From NCBI RefSeq assembly GCF_051713825.1, contig NZ_JBIOQR010000001.1:1178001-1242000 (forward strand): a stretch of DNA of 64,000 nucleotides, given 5' to 3'. The notes under the pieces are model-generated. The model saw nothing but the letters and a program-made list of their open reading frames with translations, was not told the DNA's origin and did not search any database. The stretch comes from Enterococcus_K sp051713825. Its GTDB lineage: Bacteria; Bacillota; Bacilli; Lactobacillales; Enterococcaceae. Below are positions 34,690 through 43,970 of this stretch, piece by piece. Position numbers and translations under genes: made by a program. Every line of letters begins with the position of its first letter. Positions within the stretch are counted from its first letter, which is position 1.

Positions 34690-34985
34690 ACTATTAACAT
34701 GGTACGAAATGAAACATTTCGTCTCAATCAGTCTGCGCTTACCATTCTACTAAAAGGGCTTAGACAAGTAGAACTGGCAACTAGTGCTGAGGTACGGAAG
34801 CGAAATGAAACATTTCACTAGTATCGCACTACGCTTACCATTCTGCTAAAAGGGCTTAGACAAGTAGAACTGGCAACTAGTGCTGAGGTACGGAAGCGAA
34901 ATGAAACATTTCACTAGTATCGCACTACGCTTACCATTCTACTAAAAGGTCCTACAAAAGTAGAACTGGCAACTAAATTTTAAGA
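34690..34985. repeat. Three tandem 96-bp repeats with internal palindromes
   Basis: The palindrome gaaatgaaacatttc occurs at 34706, 34802 and 34898, exactly 96 bases apart, within longer matching units that also carry cgcttaccattctactaaaa and aagtagaactggcaacta. Units 2 and 3 are almost identical; unit 1 is more divergent. In units 2 and 3 actagtg and cactagt flank the palindrome as a second, outer inverted repeat. There is no open frame with a start signal. Confidence 0.8.
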
Positions 34986-35045
34986 GTGATGTTACATAGT
35001 ACCTACCTGATTGTCGGAACTAAGTACATCTGCTTCAGTCTTTGA

Positions 35046-35486
35046 CTAGCGCGTTAGTATAATTAAGTCTTCATGAACGGTGAAACCATTCTTAATATAG
35101 AAGTCTTTTGACGGATAGTTTTTATCAGTGTTTAGAATAATGGCGTTTAAATTCTTTTTCTTCAAGTCTTTGATTATCTCATCAATAAACACGGAACCAA
35201 TGCCTTTTCCTTGTAGGTTATAGTCTACGCAAAACTCATCTATGTAATATTCCATTCCTTGAATCCAAGGTTTTCTCATGCCGATACTCAAGGCAGCTAG
35301 CTGATTGTCTACGAAAGCTACATATCCGAGAAAATAATTATTTTTCAAATGATTTTCGTAAAATGTGAAGGCTTGTTCACGTGATTCATAGACATCGTTC
35401 CACGGCTCTTTGGTGAAGGTTGCCATAGCCAAGGTGACGCACGCATCAAGATCAGCTCTTGTTACTTCTCTTACAGTTATCTTCAT
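35046..35486 (-). CDS. GNAT-family N-acetyltransferase
   Basis: A 146-residue acetyltransferase. The CoA loop NLQGKGIGSVFIDEIIKDLK is at about residues 90-109, preceded by DEFCVDYN, and followed by FYIKNGFTVHEDL. Substrate unknown. GGGAGAAG precedes the ATG. Stand-alone, next to the repeat region. Confidence 0.87.
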   Translation of the reverse strand: MKITVREVTRADLDACVTLAMATFTKEPWNDVYESREQAFTFYENHLKNNYFLGYVAFVDNQLAALSIGMRKPWIQGMEYYIDEFCVDYNLQGKGIGSVFIDEIIKDLKKKNLNAIILNTDKNYPSKDFYIKNGFTVHEDLIILTR

Positions 35487-35627
35487 ATACTTCTCCCTAC
35501 TTTTCGTTTACACTAAGATTATCTGAAAGACGGTGTAAGGTCAATCACCAATAAGAGGCTGTCTGTTCATAATCCGTGTCATTCAACTTAAAAATAGATG
35601 TTTTTTAGGAAAGTGAGGAGAAAAATC

Positions 35628-36119
35628 ATGCTGAGAACCTTCCGTTTGGTAAAAACAGAAGATTTAGATAGAATCATGGAAATCGAAGAGGGAAGCTTCA
35701 CAAAAGAAGAAGCCGCTAGTAGGCAGGCAATGGCTGAACGAATCGATGTGATTTCCGATAGTTTTTTAGTCGCCACTAAAGGAATAAAAATTTTGGGTTA
35801 TGTAGTAGGACCGGTTATTTCCAGTCGGTGTTTAACAGATGATTTATTTGAAAAAACGGTAGAAAATCCGACTACTGGAGGCGTCCAATCAATTCTAAGT
35901 TTGGCGGTCGCCCCTGAATATCGAGGGCAAGGTATTGCTACAGACCTTTTAGAAGCCTTGAAAAAAGAATGCCTTAAACGAAAAAGAGAAGGGATTACGC
36001 TGACCTGTTTGGAATCATTAATTCCTTATTATAAGCAGAGGGGCTATCAAGTTCAGGGGATTTCTAATTCGGTTCATGCAGGCGAAGTTTGGTATGATAT
36101 GTATCTTGCTTTATCTTAA
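35628..36119 (+). CDS. GNAT-family N-acetyltransferase (AANAT-like)
   Basis: A 163-residue enzyme with the ATG at 35628 (GAGGAG seven bases upstream). The N-terminus RTFRLVKTEDLDRIMEIEEG and the CoA loop LAVAPEYRGQGIATDLLEAL resemble the small arylalkylamine-type acetyltransferases found in Firmicutes. The actual amine is unknown. It ends before a strong terminator at 36138. Confidence 0.85.
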   Translation: MLRTFRLVKTEDLDRIMEIEEGSFTKEEAASRQAMAERIDVISDSFLVATKGIKILGYVVGPVISSRCLTDDLFEKTVENPTTGGVQSILSLAVAPEYRGQGIATDLLEALKKECLKRKREGITLTCLESLIPYYKQRGYQVQGISNSVHAGEVWYDMYLALS

Positions 36120-36137
36120 GTGAATCAATACTCAGAT

Positions 36138-36187
36138 AAAAAGCTAGGAGCTACCTTTCAATTGAAAGGCTACTCCTAGCTTTTTTT
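36138..36187. terminator. Bidirectional terminator
   Basis: Arms aaaaagctaggag and ctcctagctttttt with inner arms cctttcaattgaaagg. It is shared by the acetyltransferase and the convergent aminopeptidase gene. Confidence 0.85.
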
Positions 36188-36222
36188 GGGTTAATGTAAT
36201 GGTTATGGAGCCTTAGTAAGAG

Positions 36223-37461
36223 TTAAGCCCAATCCCCGTTACGGAATACAGGAACACGGCTACCATCTTCACGAATACCATCAATATTCATTTTGTCAGA
36301 ACCAACCATAAAGTCTACGTGGGTTTGACTTCTATTTAAACCAGCTTCAGCTAATTCTTCTTCACTCATAGAGGTTCCATTTTGCAAATTGAACGCGTAA
36401 GCCGAACCAAAAGCTAAGTGATTTGAAGCATTTTCATCAAACAAAGTATTATAAAAGATGATTCCTGATTGAGAAATTGGGGATGGATCAGGAACAAGTG
36501 CCACCTCACCTAAGTGTTTAGCCCCTTCATCTATGTCAAGAAGCTTCGCAAGAACTTCTTCTCCTTGTTCAGCAGAAAAGTCGACTACGCGGCCATCTTT
36601 AAAGGTAAATTTCATGCCACTGATTGTTGTTCCTGCGTAACTTAAAGGTTTGGTACTTGAGATATAGCCATCGACACGACGGCTATCTGGCGCTGTAAAG
36701 ACTTCCTCAGTTGGCATGTTTGCCAAGAATTTCTCACTGCGCGCATTTAAGCTACCGGCGCCTTCCCACAAATGGTTTTTAGGAAGACCGATTATCAAAT
36801 CAGTACCAGGTGCGGTGTAGTGAAGGGCTGTGAACTGTTCTTTGTTTAATTCATCAGCTTTAGTTTCTAGCTTCTCATCATGTGCTTGCCAAGCAGCGAC
36901 TGGATTTTCCGAATAAATACGAGTTGTCTTGAAAATTTCATCCCAAAGCGCGTCGACTTGTTCATCTTCGGTAGCTAAATCTGGGAAAACCTTACTTGCC
37001 CAAGCAGGACTAGCTGCTGCTACGACTGTCCAGCTGATTTTATTAGCCTGAGTGGCTTTGCGCAGATTCATCATTGCTTTTCCAGCAGCCATTTGGTAAG
37101 CCGCAACACGGTCAGAGTCAACGCCAGCTAAGGCATCAGGATTAGAAGAAACGACACTAATTCGGCTTGCCCCTTTTTCAATCCAATCATCTGACTGATC
37201 CACTTTGTATTGTGGGACTTCATTAATTCTTGATTCATCTGCAAAACTAAGGAATTCTTTTTGAACAAATTCGTCCGTCCATTGAACTTGAACTTCGGCA
37301 GCGCCTAACTTGTAGGCTTCTGCGGTGATTAAACGAGCAAGATGAGCTTGGTCCACGCTAATTTGTAAGACAACGGTGTGTCCACTTTGAACATTTACAC
37401 CAACCTCGGCAATTAAGCGAGCATATTTCGCAAGATTTTCATTAAAATTTTCTAATGTCAT
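36223..37461 (-). CDS. pepS: Aminopeptidase, M29 (AmpS/PepS) family
   Basis: A 412-residue metallopeptidase. Characteristic stretches are EGAGSLNARSEKFLANMPTE, AGTTISGMKFTFKDGRVVDF, the metal-binding Glu/His region HLGEVALVPDPSPISQSGII and NHLAFGSAY, and the C-terminal SQTHVDFMVGSDKMNIDG. The M29 family removes N-terminal residues from peptides in the cytoplasm using two metal ions. Length and motifs are complete. Monocistronic. Confidence 0.93.
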   Translation of the reverse strand: MTLENFNENLAKYARLIAEVGVNVQSGHTVVLQISVDQAHLARLITAEAYKLGAAEVQVQWTDEFVQKEFLSFADESRINEVPQYKVDQSDDWIEKGASRISVVSSNPDALAGVDSDRVAAYQMAAGKAMMNLRKATQANKISWTVVAAASPAWASKVFPDLATEDEQVDALWDEIFKTTRIYSENPVAAWQAHDEKLETKADELNKEQFTALHYTAPGTDLIIGLPKNHLWEGAGSLNARSEKFLANMPTEEVFTAPDSRRVDGYISSTKPLSYAGTTISGMKFTFKDGRVVDFSAEQGEEVLAKLLDIDEGAKHLGEVALVPDPSPISQSGIIFYNTLFDENASNHLAFGSAYAFNLQNGTSMSEEELAEAGLNRSQTHVDFMVGSDKMNIDGIREDGSRVPVFRNGDWA

Positions 37462-37718
37462 ATACGTCTCTCCTGAAAATTAATATTTAGTAAACATGAA
37501 TATAATAACATTTAACCTAATACAGAACAAATAAAATAATTAGAACGTTTTACGAGAGTATGAGAATGATTAAAATTAGGGTATAAAATGTCTATATTCT
37601 AGAGAATAGAAATAAACGTTATTAAAAAACATGTTTTTTATAAATAGAAAACGTGTTACAATAACCGTATAAACTTGTTGGAAGCGTTGTTGACATTGCA
37701 TAAGGAGATTAAAAAATT

Positions 37719-38291
37719 ATGGCAAGAAAAAAAACCATAACCAGAGAACAGATTTTAAAAGCTGCTCAAAATGTAGTTGCTACAGAAGGTTTTTCTCGTT
37801 TTACAGCTCGTAACATTGCAAATAAGATGAAATGCTCGACTCAACCGATTTATTTGGAATTTAAAAATATGGATGATTTAAAACAAGAGTTATACAACCA
37901 AATTCATCAGTATCTATCTGAACATGTTTTTCCAGCCGTGCATACAGGTCGCCCGTTAATCGATTTAGCTTTAAATTATATCCATTTTGCGGTCAATGAG
38001 AGTGGCTTGTACAGAGCCTTGTATTTGGAATATACAGGAGCAGGCGAAGAAATGCAGAAGTTTTCATATGAGTGCTTCTTGGATATTGTAAAGCAAGATG
38101 CTTTTTTTAAGAACTTGTCCGAAGAAAAACTCAGTTCATTGCATACGGGAACATGGATTGTTGCAACGGGTGTTGCGTCATTAATGACTTCGGGGATTAT
38201 CCAATTATCAGATAAGGAAATTGAGTCGTTGATTCAAGATACAATTGATCACATTTTGAGTGATGAAGTTCCAGTAGAAGTAAACTTTTAA
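37719..38291 (+). CDS. TetR/AcrR family transcriptional regulator
   Basis: A 190-residue regulator with the HTH at FTARNIANKMKCSTQPIYLE (about residues 28-47) and an all-alpha C-terminal domain. AAGGAG precedes the ATG. It is divergent from the M29 aminopeptidase with about 257 bases between, and convergent with flavodoxin across a terminator. Target unknown. Confidence 0.88.
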   Translation: MARKKTITREQILKAAQNVVATEGFSRFTARNIANKMKCSTQPIYLEFKNMDDLKQELYNQIHQYLSEHVFPAVHTGRPLIDLALNYIHFAVNESGLYRALYLEYTGAGEEMQKFSYECFLDIVKQDAFFKNLSEEKLSSLHTGTWIVATGVASLMTSGIIQLSDKEIESLIQDTIDHILSDEVPVEVNF

Positions 38292-38357
38292 TCCAATAAT
38301 GAATTGAAGAATTATCAAAAAATTTTTTTGACTATATGTTTTAACTTAAACGGTAAG

Positions 38358-38406
38358 AAAAAGAGGTTGTGGACGTCACTTAGACGAATGCCACAACCTC
38401 TTTTTG
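38358..38406. terminator. Bidirectional terminator
   Basis: Arms aaaaagaggttgtgg and ccacaacctcttttt, between the TetR and flavodoxin genes. Confidence 0.85.
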
Positions 38407-38418
38407 ATTGGCTGTTTT

Positions 38419-38865
38419 TTATGCTTGAGCTTTTTGAGCTAAAGATTTTGCAAAAGCTTCTAATTTTTCAATATCCTCTTCTTCGGCGGCCAAATCGACT
38501 TTTACAGATTCCGCACCTTTTACAGCCCCAATTTTTGAAAAGACTGCTTCGAAATCATCGACTGATTTACAAAATTCATCATAAAATGTATCGCCAGAGC
38601 CGCATACGCCAAAGATTTTTCCAGATAAGTCAACTTCTTGCAGATCTTCATAAAAATCAACAATTTCATCTGGTAGTTCACCATCGCCGTATGTATAAGT
38701 AGCGACAACACAAATATCGGCGTCTTTAAAATCTTCTGCTTCAACTTGTGTACACTCATCAATCTCCACTTCAAAATCCATATTCTCGAACGCTTCTGCG
38801 ACAATATCCGCGATTTCTTCGGTATTTCCTGTCATGCTGGCATAAACAATTTTTGCTAAAGTCAT
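38419..38865 (-). CDS. Flavodoxin
   Basis: A 148-residue FMN electron carrier. The ATG at 38865 follows AGGAGG by seven bases. The FMN phosphate loop is SMTGNTEEIAD (about residues 10-20), with flavin-stacking loops around TYTYGDGELPDEI and GSGDTFYDEFC. It carries low-potential electrons to reductases in place of ferredoxin. Length is typical of short-chain flavodoxins. Confidence 0.95.
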   Translation of the reverse strand: MTLAKIVYASMTGNTEEIADIVAEAFENMDFEVEIDECTQVEAEDFKDADICVVATYTYGDGELPDEIVDFYEDLQEVDLSGKIFGVCGSGDTFYDEFCKSVDDFEAVFSKIGAVKGAESVKVDLAAEEEDIEKLEAFAKSLAQKAQA

Positions 38866-39004
38866 GAAACTTCCTCCTAGTCGGTCATTTAAATAAACTG
38901 CTTTGTTCATTTGGGGGTTCAGCGCCAAGGCTGGACTCTACTGATGATTATAACAAAAGCGTTTCAGAAAGAAAACCGCAGATTATATATTATAACTTCC
39001 TCAT

Positions 39005-39034
39005 TTGTCTATCAGTCAAACTGTATGGTAAAAT
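39005..39034 (+). promoter_or_regulatory. Promoter of map
   Basis: ttgtct (39005) and taaaat (39029), 18 bases apart, about 30 bases before the start codon. Confidence 0.5.
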
Positions 39035-39063
39035 AGATAGAATTCGAAAAAGGGGACGAGAAA

Positions 39064-39828
39064 ATGATTACATTAAAATCTGCGCGTGAAATTGAAACAA
39101 TGAAAGAATCCGGAGAAATTTTAGCTGGTGTTCATAAAAGTTTACGTTCATTTATTAAACCAGGTATAACGAGCTGGGATATTGAGCTTTTTGTTAGAAA
39201 ATATATTGAGGATCATAATGCAGTCGCAGCCCAAATCGGTTTTGAAGGGTATGAGTATGCAACTTGTATTAGCATTAACGATGAGATTTGTCATGGATTT
39301 CCACGTAAAAAAGCCTTAAAATCAGGTGATTTAATCAAAGTAGATATGTGTGTTGACTACAAAGGGGCAATGTCTGATTCTTGTTGGGCTTATGTTGTAG
39401 GTGAAAGTACACCAGAAATTGATCATTTAATGGAAGTAACAAAAAAAGCGATGTACATCGGAATTGAACAAGCGCAAGAAGGCAACCGAATTGGTGATAT
39501 CGGTCATGCCATTCAAACGTATGTAGAAGGTGAAAACCTTTCTGTTGTCCGCGATTTTGTCGGTCATGGCATTGGTCCAACCATTCATGAAAGTCCAGCA
39601 ATTCCTCATTACGGTGAAGCTGGAAAAGGGTTACGATTAAAAGCTGGAATGGTTATTACCATTGAGCCCATGGTAAATACGGGGACATGGAAAATGAAGA
39701 TGGATCCAAATGGCTGGACTGCTCGTACGCAAGATGGCGGACTTAGCTGTCAGTTTGAGCATACGTTAGCAATTACCAAAGAAGGACCAGTAATTTTAAC
39801 TTCTCAGGGAGAAGAAGGAACCTACTAA
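39064..39828 (+). CDS. map: Methionine aminopeptidase, type I
   Basis: A 254-residue M24 peptidase that removes the start methionine from nascent proteins. Metal ligands are visible: two Asp in KVDMCVDYKGAMSDSC (about residues 97-109), His in FVGHGIGPTIHE, Glu in TIEPMVNTG and the C-terminal Glu in CQFEHTLAI. GGGGACGAG is upstream. Followed after 19 bases by the YihY gene. Confidence 0.96.
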   Translation: MITLKSAREIETMKESGEILAGVHKSLRSFIKPGITSWDIELFVRKYIEDHNAVAAQIGFEGYEYATCISINDEICHGFPRKKALKSGDLIKVDMCVDYKGAMSDSCWAYVVGESTPEIDHLMEVTKKAMYIGIEQAQEGNRIGDIGHAIQTYVEGENLSVVRDFVGHGIGPTIHESPAIPHYGEAGKGLRLKAGMVITIEPMVNTGTWKMKMDPNGWTARTQDGGLSCQFEHTLAITKEGPVILTSQGEEGTY

Positions 39829-39847
39829 ACTTCGAGGAGAGTCGGGT

Positions 39848-40768
39848 ATGGGGATGATAGATAAAATAAAGGAAAATAAGAATTTGATGCGGTTCATTGA
39901 GACGACTCAAAAAAGAATTTTGGATTCTGAAATGGGTGTCACCTCTGTCGTCGTAGCTTACTATTTGCTGTTATCTATTTTCCCTCTATTAATTGCGGTG
40001 GGAAATATCTTACCGTATCTCAAAATTGATCCAAATTCTGTGTTACCCTATGTTAAGGAAATTATGCCTAGCCAAATTTATGATTTTTTGGGTCCAGCGA
40101 TAAAAGATTTGCTGACACAAGGGTCAGGTAGACTACTGTCTATATCCGCACTAGCAACTTTATGGTCTGCCAGTCAGAGTATAAATGCTATACAGACAGC
40201 CATGAATAAAGCTTATGGGGTTGAGCCTAGAAAAAACTTTATTATTACTCGACTGCTTTCATTAGGTGTGATTGTTTTGTTTATGATTGCTATTGTTGGA
40301 GTAGTTGTCATCCTTGGGTTAGGGAAGATGATTCTCGATGCTTTGCAACCAATTTTTAAGTTTTCAACACAAATTATTGATACCTTTCAAACGTTAAAAT
40401 GGCCAGTTGTTGCTCTCGTCTTGTTTTTCATTATGCTGTTAATTTTTCTAATTGTTCCGAATGCAAAAGTTCGAATTCGCTCAGTCATCCCAGGAGCAGT
40501 TTTTTCGACTGTCGGTTGGCTGTTACTAGCTCAAGTATTCGGAATTTATGCGAGTTTTTTTGCTTCGAAAGTTAGCGGGTATCAAATTATCGGAAGTTTT
40601 ATTGTCTTGATGCTGTGGTTAAATTTTTCGGCAACGATTCTTATCTTAGGTGGGATTATAAACGCGGTGGTTCAAGAGTATCTGAGTGGTTCAGAGATTG
40701 AAGAACGCCAAAGTTTGGTTAGTCTTGCAATAAAAAAAATTAAAGCCATTTTTACTTTGAAAAAATAG
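39848..40768 (+). CDS. YihY/BrkB family integral membrane protein
   Basis: A 306-residue protein with six membrane spans. The family mark near the start is VTSVVAYYLLLSIFPLLIAVGN, followed by the conserved ALATLWSASQSINAIQTAMN stretch. Once thought to be RNase BN, the family has no proven function. AGGAGAG precedes the ATG. Probably cotranscribed with map and the TagO-like gene, with gaps of 19 and 23 bases. Confidence 0.92.
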   Translation: MGMIDKIKENKNLMRFIETTQKRILDSEMGVTSVVVAYYLLLSIFPLLIAVGNILPYLKIDPNSVLPYVKEIMPSQIYDFLGPAIKDLLTQGSGRLLSISALATLWSASQSINAIQTAMNKAYGVEPRKNFIITRLLSLGVIVLFMIAIVGVVVILGLGKMILDALQPIFKFSTQIIDTFQTLKWPVVALVLFFIMLLIFLIVPNAKVRIRSVIPGAVFSTVGWLLLAQVFGIYASFFASKVSGYQIIGSFIVLMLWLNFSATILILGGIINAVVQEYLSGSEIEERQSLVSLAIKKIKAIFTLKK

Positions 40769-40791
40769 CTTATTAGAAAGAGAGTACAGCT

Positions 40792-41913
40792 ATGGATTTT
40801 GCGTTCAAATTTATCGTACGACTATTTATTACCATGCTCATATCTATGGTCCTTACGCCAATTATTAAATTGTTGGCTTTCAAAATTGGGGCGACAGATA
40901 AGCCAGGTGCAAGAAGAATCAATACAAAGACTATGCCGACTGCAGGTGGCTTAAGTATTTTTATTTCTTTTAGTTTTGCGGTGTTAGTTTTATTTAAAGA
41001 TATTTTCAATTTTTCAACGATGATGCCAATTATTGTTGGTGCGCTCATCGTTATCGCAACTGGGCTTGTAGATGATATTTTTGAGTTGAAGCCCTATCAG
41101 AAGATGGCGGGATTATTGATTGCTTCAGTAGAAATTTATTTCTATGCGGGCATCCAAATCAAATCATTTGTGGTCCCTTTCTTGGGGCATTTTGAGTTAG
41201 GCTGGTTAGGTCTCCCTGTTACTATTTTATGGATTTTGGCGATTACTAATTCAGTCAATTTAATTGATGGACTTGACGGTTTAGCCGCCGGAGTTTCTAT
41301 GATTGCGTTGGTGACTATTGGGATTATTAGTTATTTCTTTTTACCAAATACAGGGGTTTATGTAGCGATGATGATTTTTGCGCTAGTTGCATCTATCGCC
41401 GGTTTTTTCCCATTTAACTTTTATCCAGCAACGATTTATTTGGGGGATACCGGGGCCTTGTTTTTAGGTTTTATGATCTCTGTCATTTCGTTACAAGGGC
41501 TAAAGAATGCAACCTTTATTACGATGTTAACACCAATGTTTATCCTGGGTGTGCCAATCACAGATACAGTTTATGCAATGATTCGAAGAAAGTTTAATAA
41601 GCAGCCTATTTCTTCTGCGGATAAGATGCATTTACATCATCGTTTGTTATCATTAGGATTCACTCATAGGGGCGCTGTTTTGACAATTTATGCGTTAGCC
41701 ATGACTTTTTCATTTATTGCTTTATTGATGAATTATGCGAGTACATGGGCAACTGTCCTCTTAATTATCAGTAGCGCAATTGGCTTAGAATTGTTTATTG
41801 AATTAATCGGTCTTGTAGGAGTAAATAGACAGCCGTTAATGAAAACACTGAAGTTTATCGGTAATCGCAATTATCGACAAGAAGTCCTGAAAAGAAATAA
41901 ACGAAAACACTAA
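40792..41913 (+). CDS. tagO: Undecaprenyl-phosphate sugar-1-phosphate transferase, TagO/MraY-like
   Basis: A 373-residue protein with about ten membrane spans. Catalytic motifs are GLVDDIFELKPYQKM (first Asp pair, about residues 94-108), NLIDGLDGLAAG and the C-terminal HLHHRLLSLGFTHRG (His-rich loop). MraY-family enzymes move GlcNAc-phosphate to the lipid carrier, the first step of wall teichoic acid. Placement directly upstream of the TagB/TagA/TagF-like genes supports the TagO role over MraY. AAGAGAG is upstream. Confidence 0.9.
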   Translation: MDFAFKFIVRLFITMLISMVLTPIIKLLAFKIGATDKPGARRINTKTMPTAGGLSIFISFSFAVLVLFKDIFNFSTMMPIIVGALIVIATGLVDDIFELKPYQKMAGLLIASVEIYFYAGIQIKSFVVPFLGHFELGWLGLPVTILWILAITNSVNLIDGLDGLAAGVSMIALVTIGIISYFFLPNTGVYVAMMIFALVASIAGFFPFNFYPATIYLGDTGALFLGFMISVISLQGLKNATFITMLTPMFILGVPITDTVYAMIRRKFNKQPISSADKMHLHHRLLSLGFTHRGAVLTIYALAMTFSFIALLMNYASTWATVLLIISSAIGLELFIELIGLVGVNRQPLMKTLKFIGNRNYRQEVLKRNKRKH

Positions 41914-41932
41914 TTTTCACTTTCACTTTACG

Positions 41933-41963
41933 AGATGAAGGACGACAGTCTTTCATCTTTTTT
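41933..41963 (+). terminator. Terminator of the TagO gene, occupied by the group II intron
   Basis: agatgaaggac and gtctttcatctttttt form the hairpin. The intron 5' end follows directly after the T-run, as is usual for class C introns. Confidence 0.75.
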
Positions 41964-43825
41964 GTTCGCCCGACATGGGCGAACTCTAACGGGTTAAAGT
42001 CCCGAGCGTGTCCTAGTAACGGAAAACGCATAGCTAAAGGCAAGGGTGTCCATTGTAAGATGGAATCTGAAGAAAGCCCTAGGTAAATCTCTGGTCCGAC
42101 GAACAGAAATCACATAGAAGGCAACGTTTGAGGATAAGGCTGCAAAAGAAGTTGAAGTCCAATAGTTACTGAACGAATCAAGCGGTGTAAATGTGGCGGA
42201 TAGATGGAGAGGAAGAGTTCGCACCTTAATCGGGGAGATCCTACATTACTATACCAAACCCTTATAGTGATATAAGACTGGGATGTAGGAAGTCAGCCGA
42301 GGCCATAGTAGTGAAGACGTTCGGTGAAAGCCGAAAAGAGCGAAGGGCTGAACAACTTTATCGTTAGGAAACTCTCGATTGGAGACGGAAAAGGACGACT
42401 GGCATAGCGCGTGAAAGTCGATACCGAGCTCACGAGAAAGAAAGGAATAACAAAGCATGTATGAACAAAAGATACTTACGCAGATATTGGATAGAGAAAA
42501 TATCAAAGAAGCGAGAAAACAAGTCGTGAGAAATAAAGGTGCGGCAGGTGTAGATGGGATGGAAACGGAAGAATTGGCTACTTATCTTGCGAGAAATCAA
42601 GAAACAATTATTCGGCAGATTAAAACAAGAAGCTATCAACCTCAACCAGTGAAACGAATTGAGATTCCAAAGCCAAATGGTGGTGTCAGGCTACTAGGGA
42701 TACCTACAGTAGTGGACAGAACAATCCAACAGGCTATCAACCAAGTTCTAACACCTATTTATGAAAAGCAGTTCCACGAAAATAGCTATGGATTCCGTCC
42801 ACATAAACGAGCGGAACAAGCCATCATCTATGCACTTGAACAGATGAATGACGGGTATAACTGGATAGTAGACATAGACTTAGAACGATTCTTTGATACG
42901 GTGCATCAAGATAGATTAATGAACATTGTCTCACGTACAGTAAAAGACGGAGATGTCATTTCTCTTGTTCGAAAATATCTAACGTGCGGAGTAGAGGTGA
43001 ATGGAAGCATTCAACCAACAACAGTCGGATTTCCACAAGGAGGCAATCTATCGCCGTTATTGAGTAACGTAATGCTTAACGAATTAGACAAGGAACTCGA
43101 GAGTAGAAACTTGAAATTTACTAGATTCGCTGATGATTGTGTGATTCTGGTAAAAAGTGAAATGTCAGCTCGTCGTGTACTACGTTCAGTGACAAGATTC
43201 ATTGAGGAAAAGCTCGGATTAATTGTGAATGCCGAGAAGAGTAAAATCACGAAGCCAACAGATAAGGGATTTAAATATCTAGGCTTTGGATTCTATTGGG
43301 ATTACCGAACAAAAGGTTATAAAGCGAAACCTCATGACAAATCAGTGGAAGAGTTTAAATATAAACTCAAACAACTGACAAAACGAAATTGGGGAGTCTC
43401 CACAAAATACAGAGTAGAAAAGATTAACCAACTCGTAAGAGGTTGGGTTAATTATTACCGAATCGGGGATATGAAAGCGAAACTAAGAGAAATTAGTCAG
43501 CATTTACGTTACCGATTACGGATATGTATTTGGAAAAAGTGGAAAACGCCAAAGAACCGAATAAAGAACTTAATTAAGCTTGGGATGAAACGATATGATG
43601 CCTATAAGAACGGGCACACGAGTAAATCTCATGCAAGAATAGCCAACTCATGGATAGCAAAAACAACGATTACGAATGAACGGCTAGCTAAGTTTGGATT
43701 GATCAGTCCGGATAGACACTACCAAAAAGTACATGTTTAGAATAAAGTTGAACCGCCCAGTACGGAACCGTACGCTGGGTGGTGTGAGAGGCCGACTAAC
43801 CGATTAACGGTTAGTCTCCTACTCG
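41964..43825 (+). mobile_element. Class C (bacterial) group II intron
   Basis: The 5' end gttcgcccgacatgggcgaa, the block ttaaagtcccgagcgtgtcc and gggtgtccattgtaagatgg belong to domain I. The maturase lies in domain IV. Domain V is at 43752-43783 (accgcccagtacg paired with cgtacgctgggtggt, with the class C CGC triad) and domain VI follows (gactaacc and ggttagtc with a bulged A). The 3' end, ctcctactcgat, is approximate. It sits after a terminator T-run and does not split a gene. Confidence 0.85.
42457..43740 (+). CDS. ltrA: Group II intron reverse transcriptase/maturase
   Basis: A 427-residue protein. Reverse-transcriptase blocks are PKPNGGVRLLGIPTVVDRTI, the block with WIVDIDLERFFDTV, the QGGNLSPLLSNVMLNELD block, and the catalytic RFADDCVILV (FADD). 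The maturase X domain follows (residues about 290-400). No HNH endonuclease domain is seen, as expected for class C. AAAGGAATAACAAAGC is upstream. It promotes splicing and retrotransposition of its own intron. Confidence 0.96.
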   Translation: MYEQKILTQILDRENIKEARKQVVRNKGAAGVDGMETEELATYLARNQETIIRQIKTRSYQPQPVKRIEIPKPNGGVRLLGIPTVVDRTIQQAINQVLTPIYEKQFHENSYGFRPHKRAEQAIIYALEQMNDGYNWIVDIDLERFFDTVHQDRLMNIVSRTVKDGDVISLVRKYLTCGVEVNGSIQPTTVGFPQGGNLSPLLSNVMLNELDKELESRNLKFTRFADDCVILVKSEMSARRVLRSVTRFIEEKLGLIVNAEKSKITKPTDKGFKYLGFGFYWDYRTKGYKAKPHDKSVEEFKYKLKQLTKRNWGVSTKYRVEKINQLVRGWVNYYRIGDMKAKLREISQHLRYRLRICIWKKWKTPKNRIKNLIKLGMKRYDAYKNGHTSKSHARIANSWIAKTTITNERLAKFGLISPDRHYQKVHV

Positions 43826-43970
43826 ATTCTGTAAAGAATTGTTCAACTTTTTATGAATTGTTTCAAAGTCTTTACAATATCGGAATAAGGATGAGAAAAC
43901 AGCGATAAGCATTTTCTTTTCAGCGAATTTCCTGTAAAATGAAGAGTGATTTTAAATTGGAGTGTGAGCT

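Noticed and set aside
34690..34985. CRISPR array.
   Set aside because: The repeat is the whole 96-base unit, with no variable spacers of constant length, and no cas genes are near.
38304..38702. 132-codon open frame opposite the flavodoxin gene.
   Set aside because: It runs through a terminator and over the antisense of flavodoxin and is low-complexity (rich in Leu, Arg, Gln).
41994..42506. Minus-strand open frames before the intron maturase.
   Set aside because: They lie in the structured RNA domains of the group II intron and have no coding signs.
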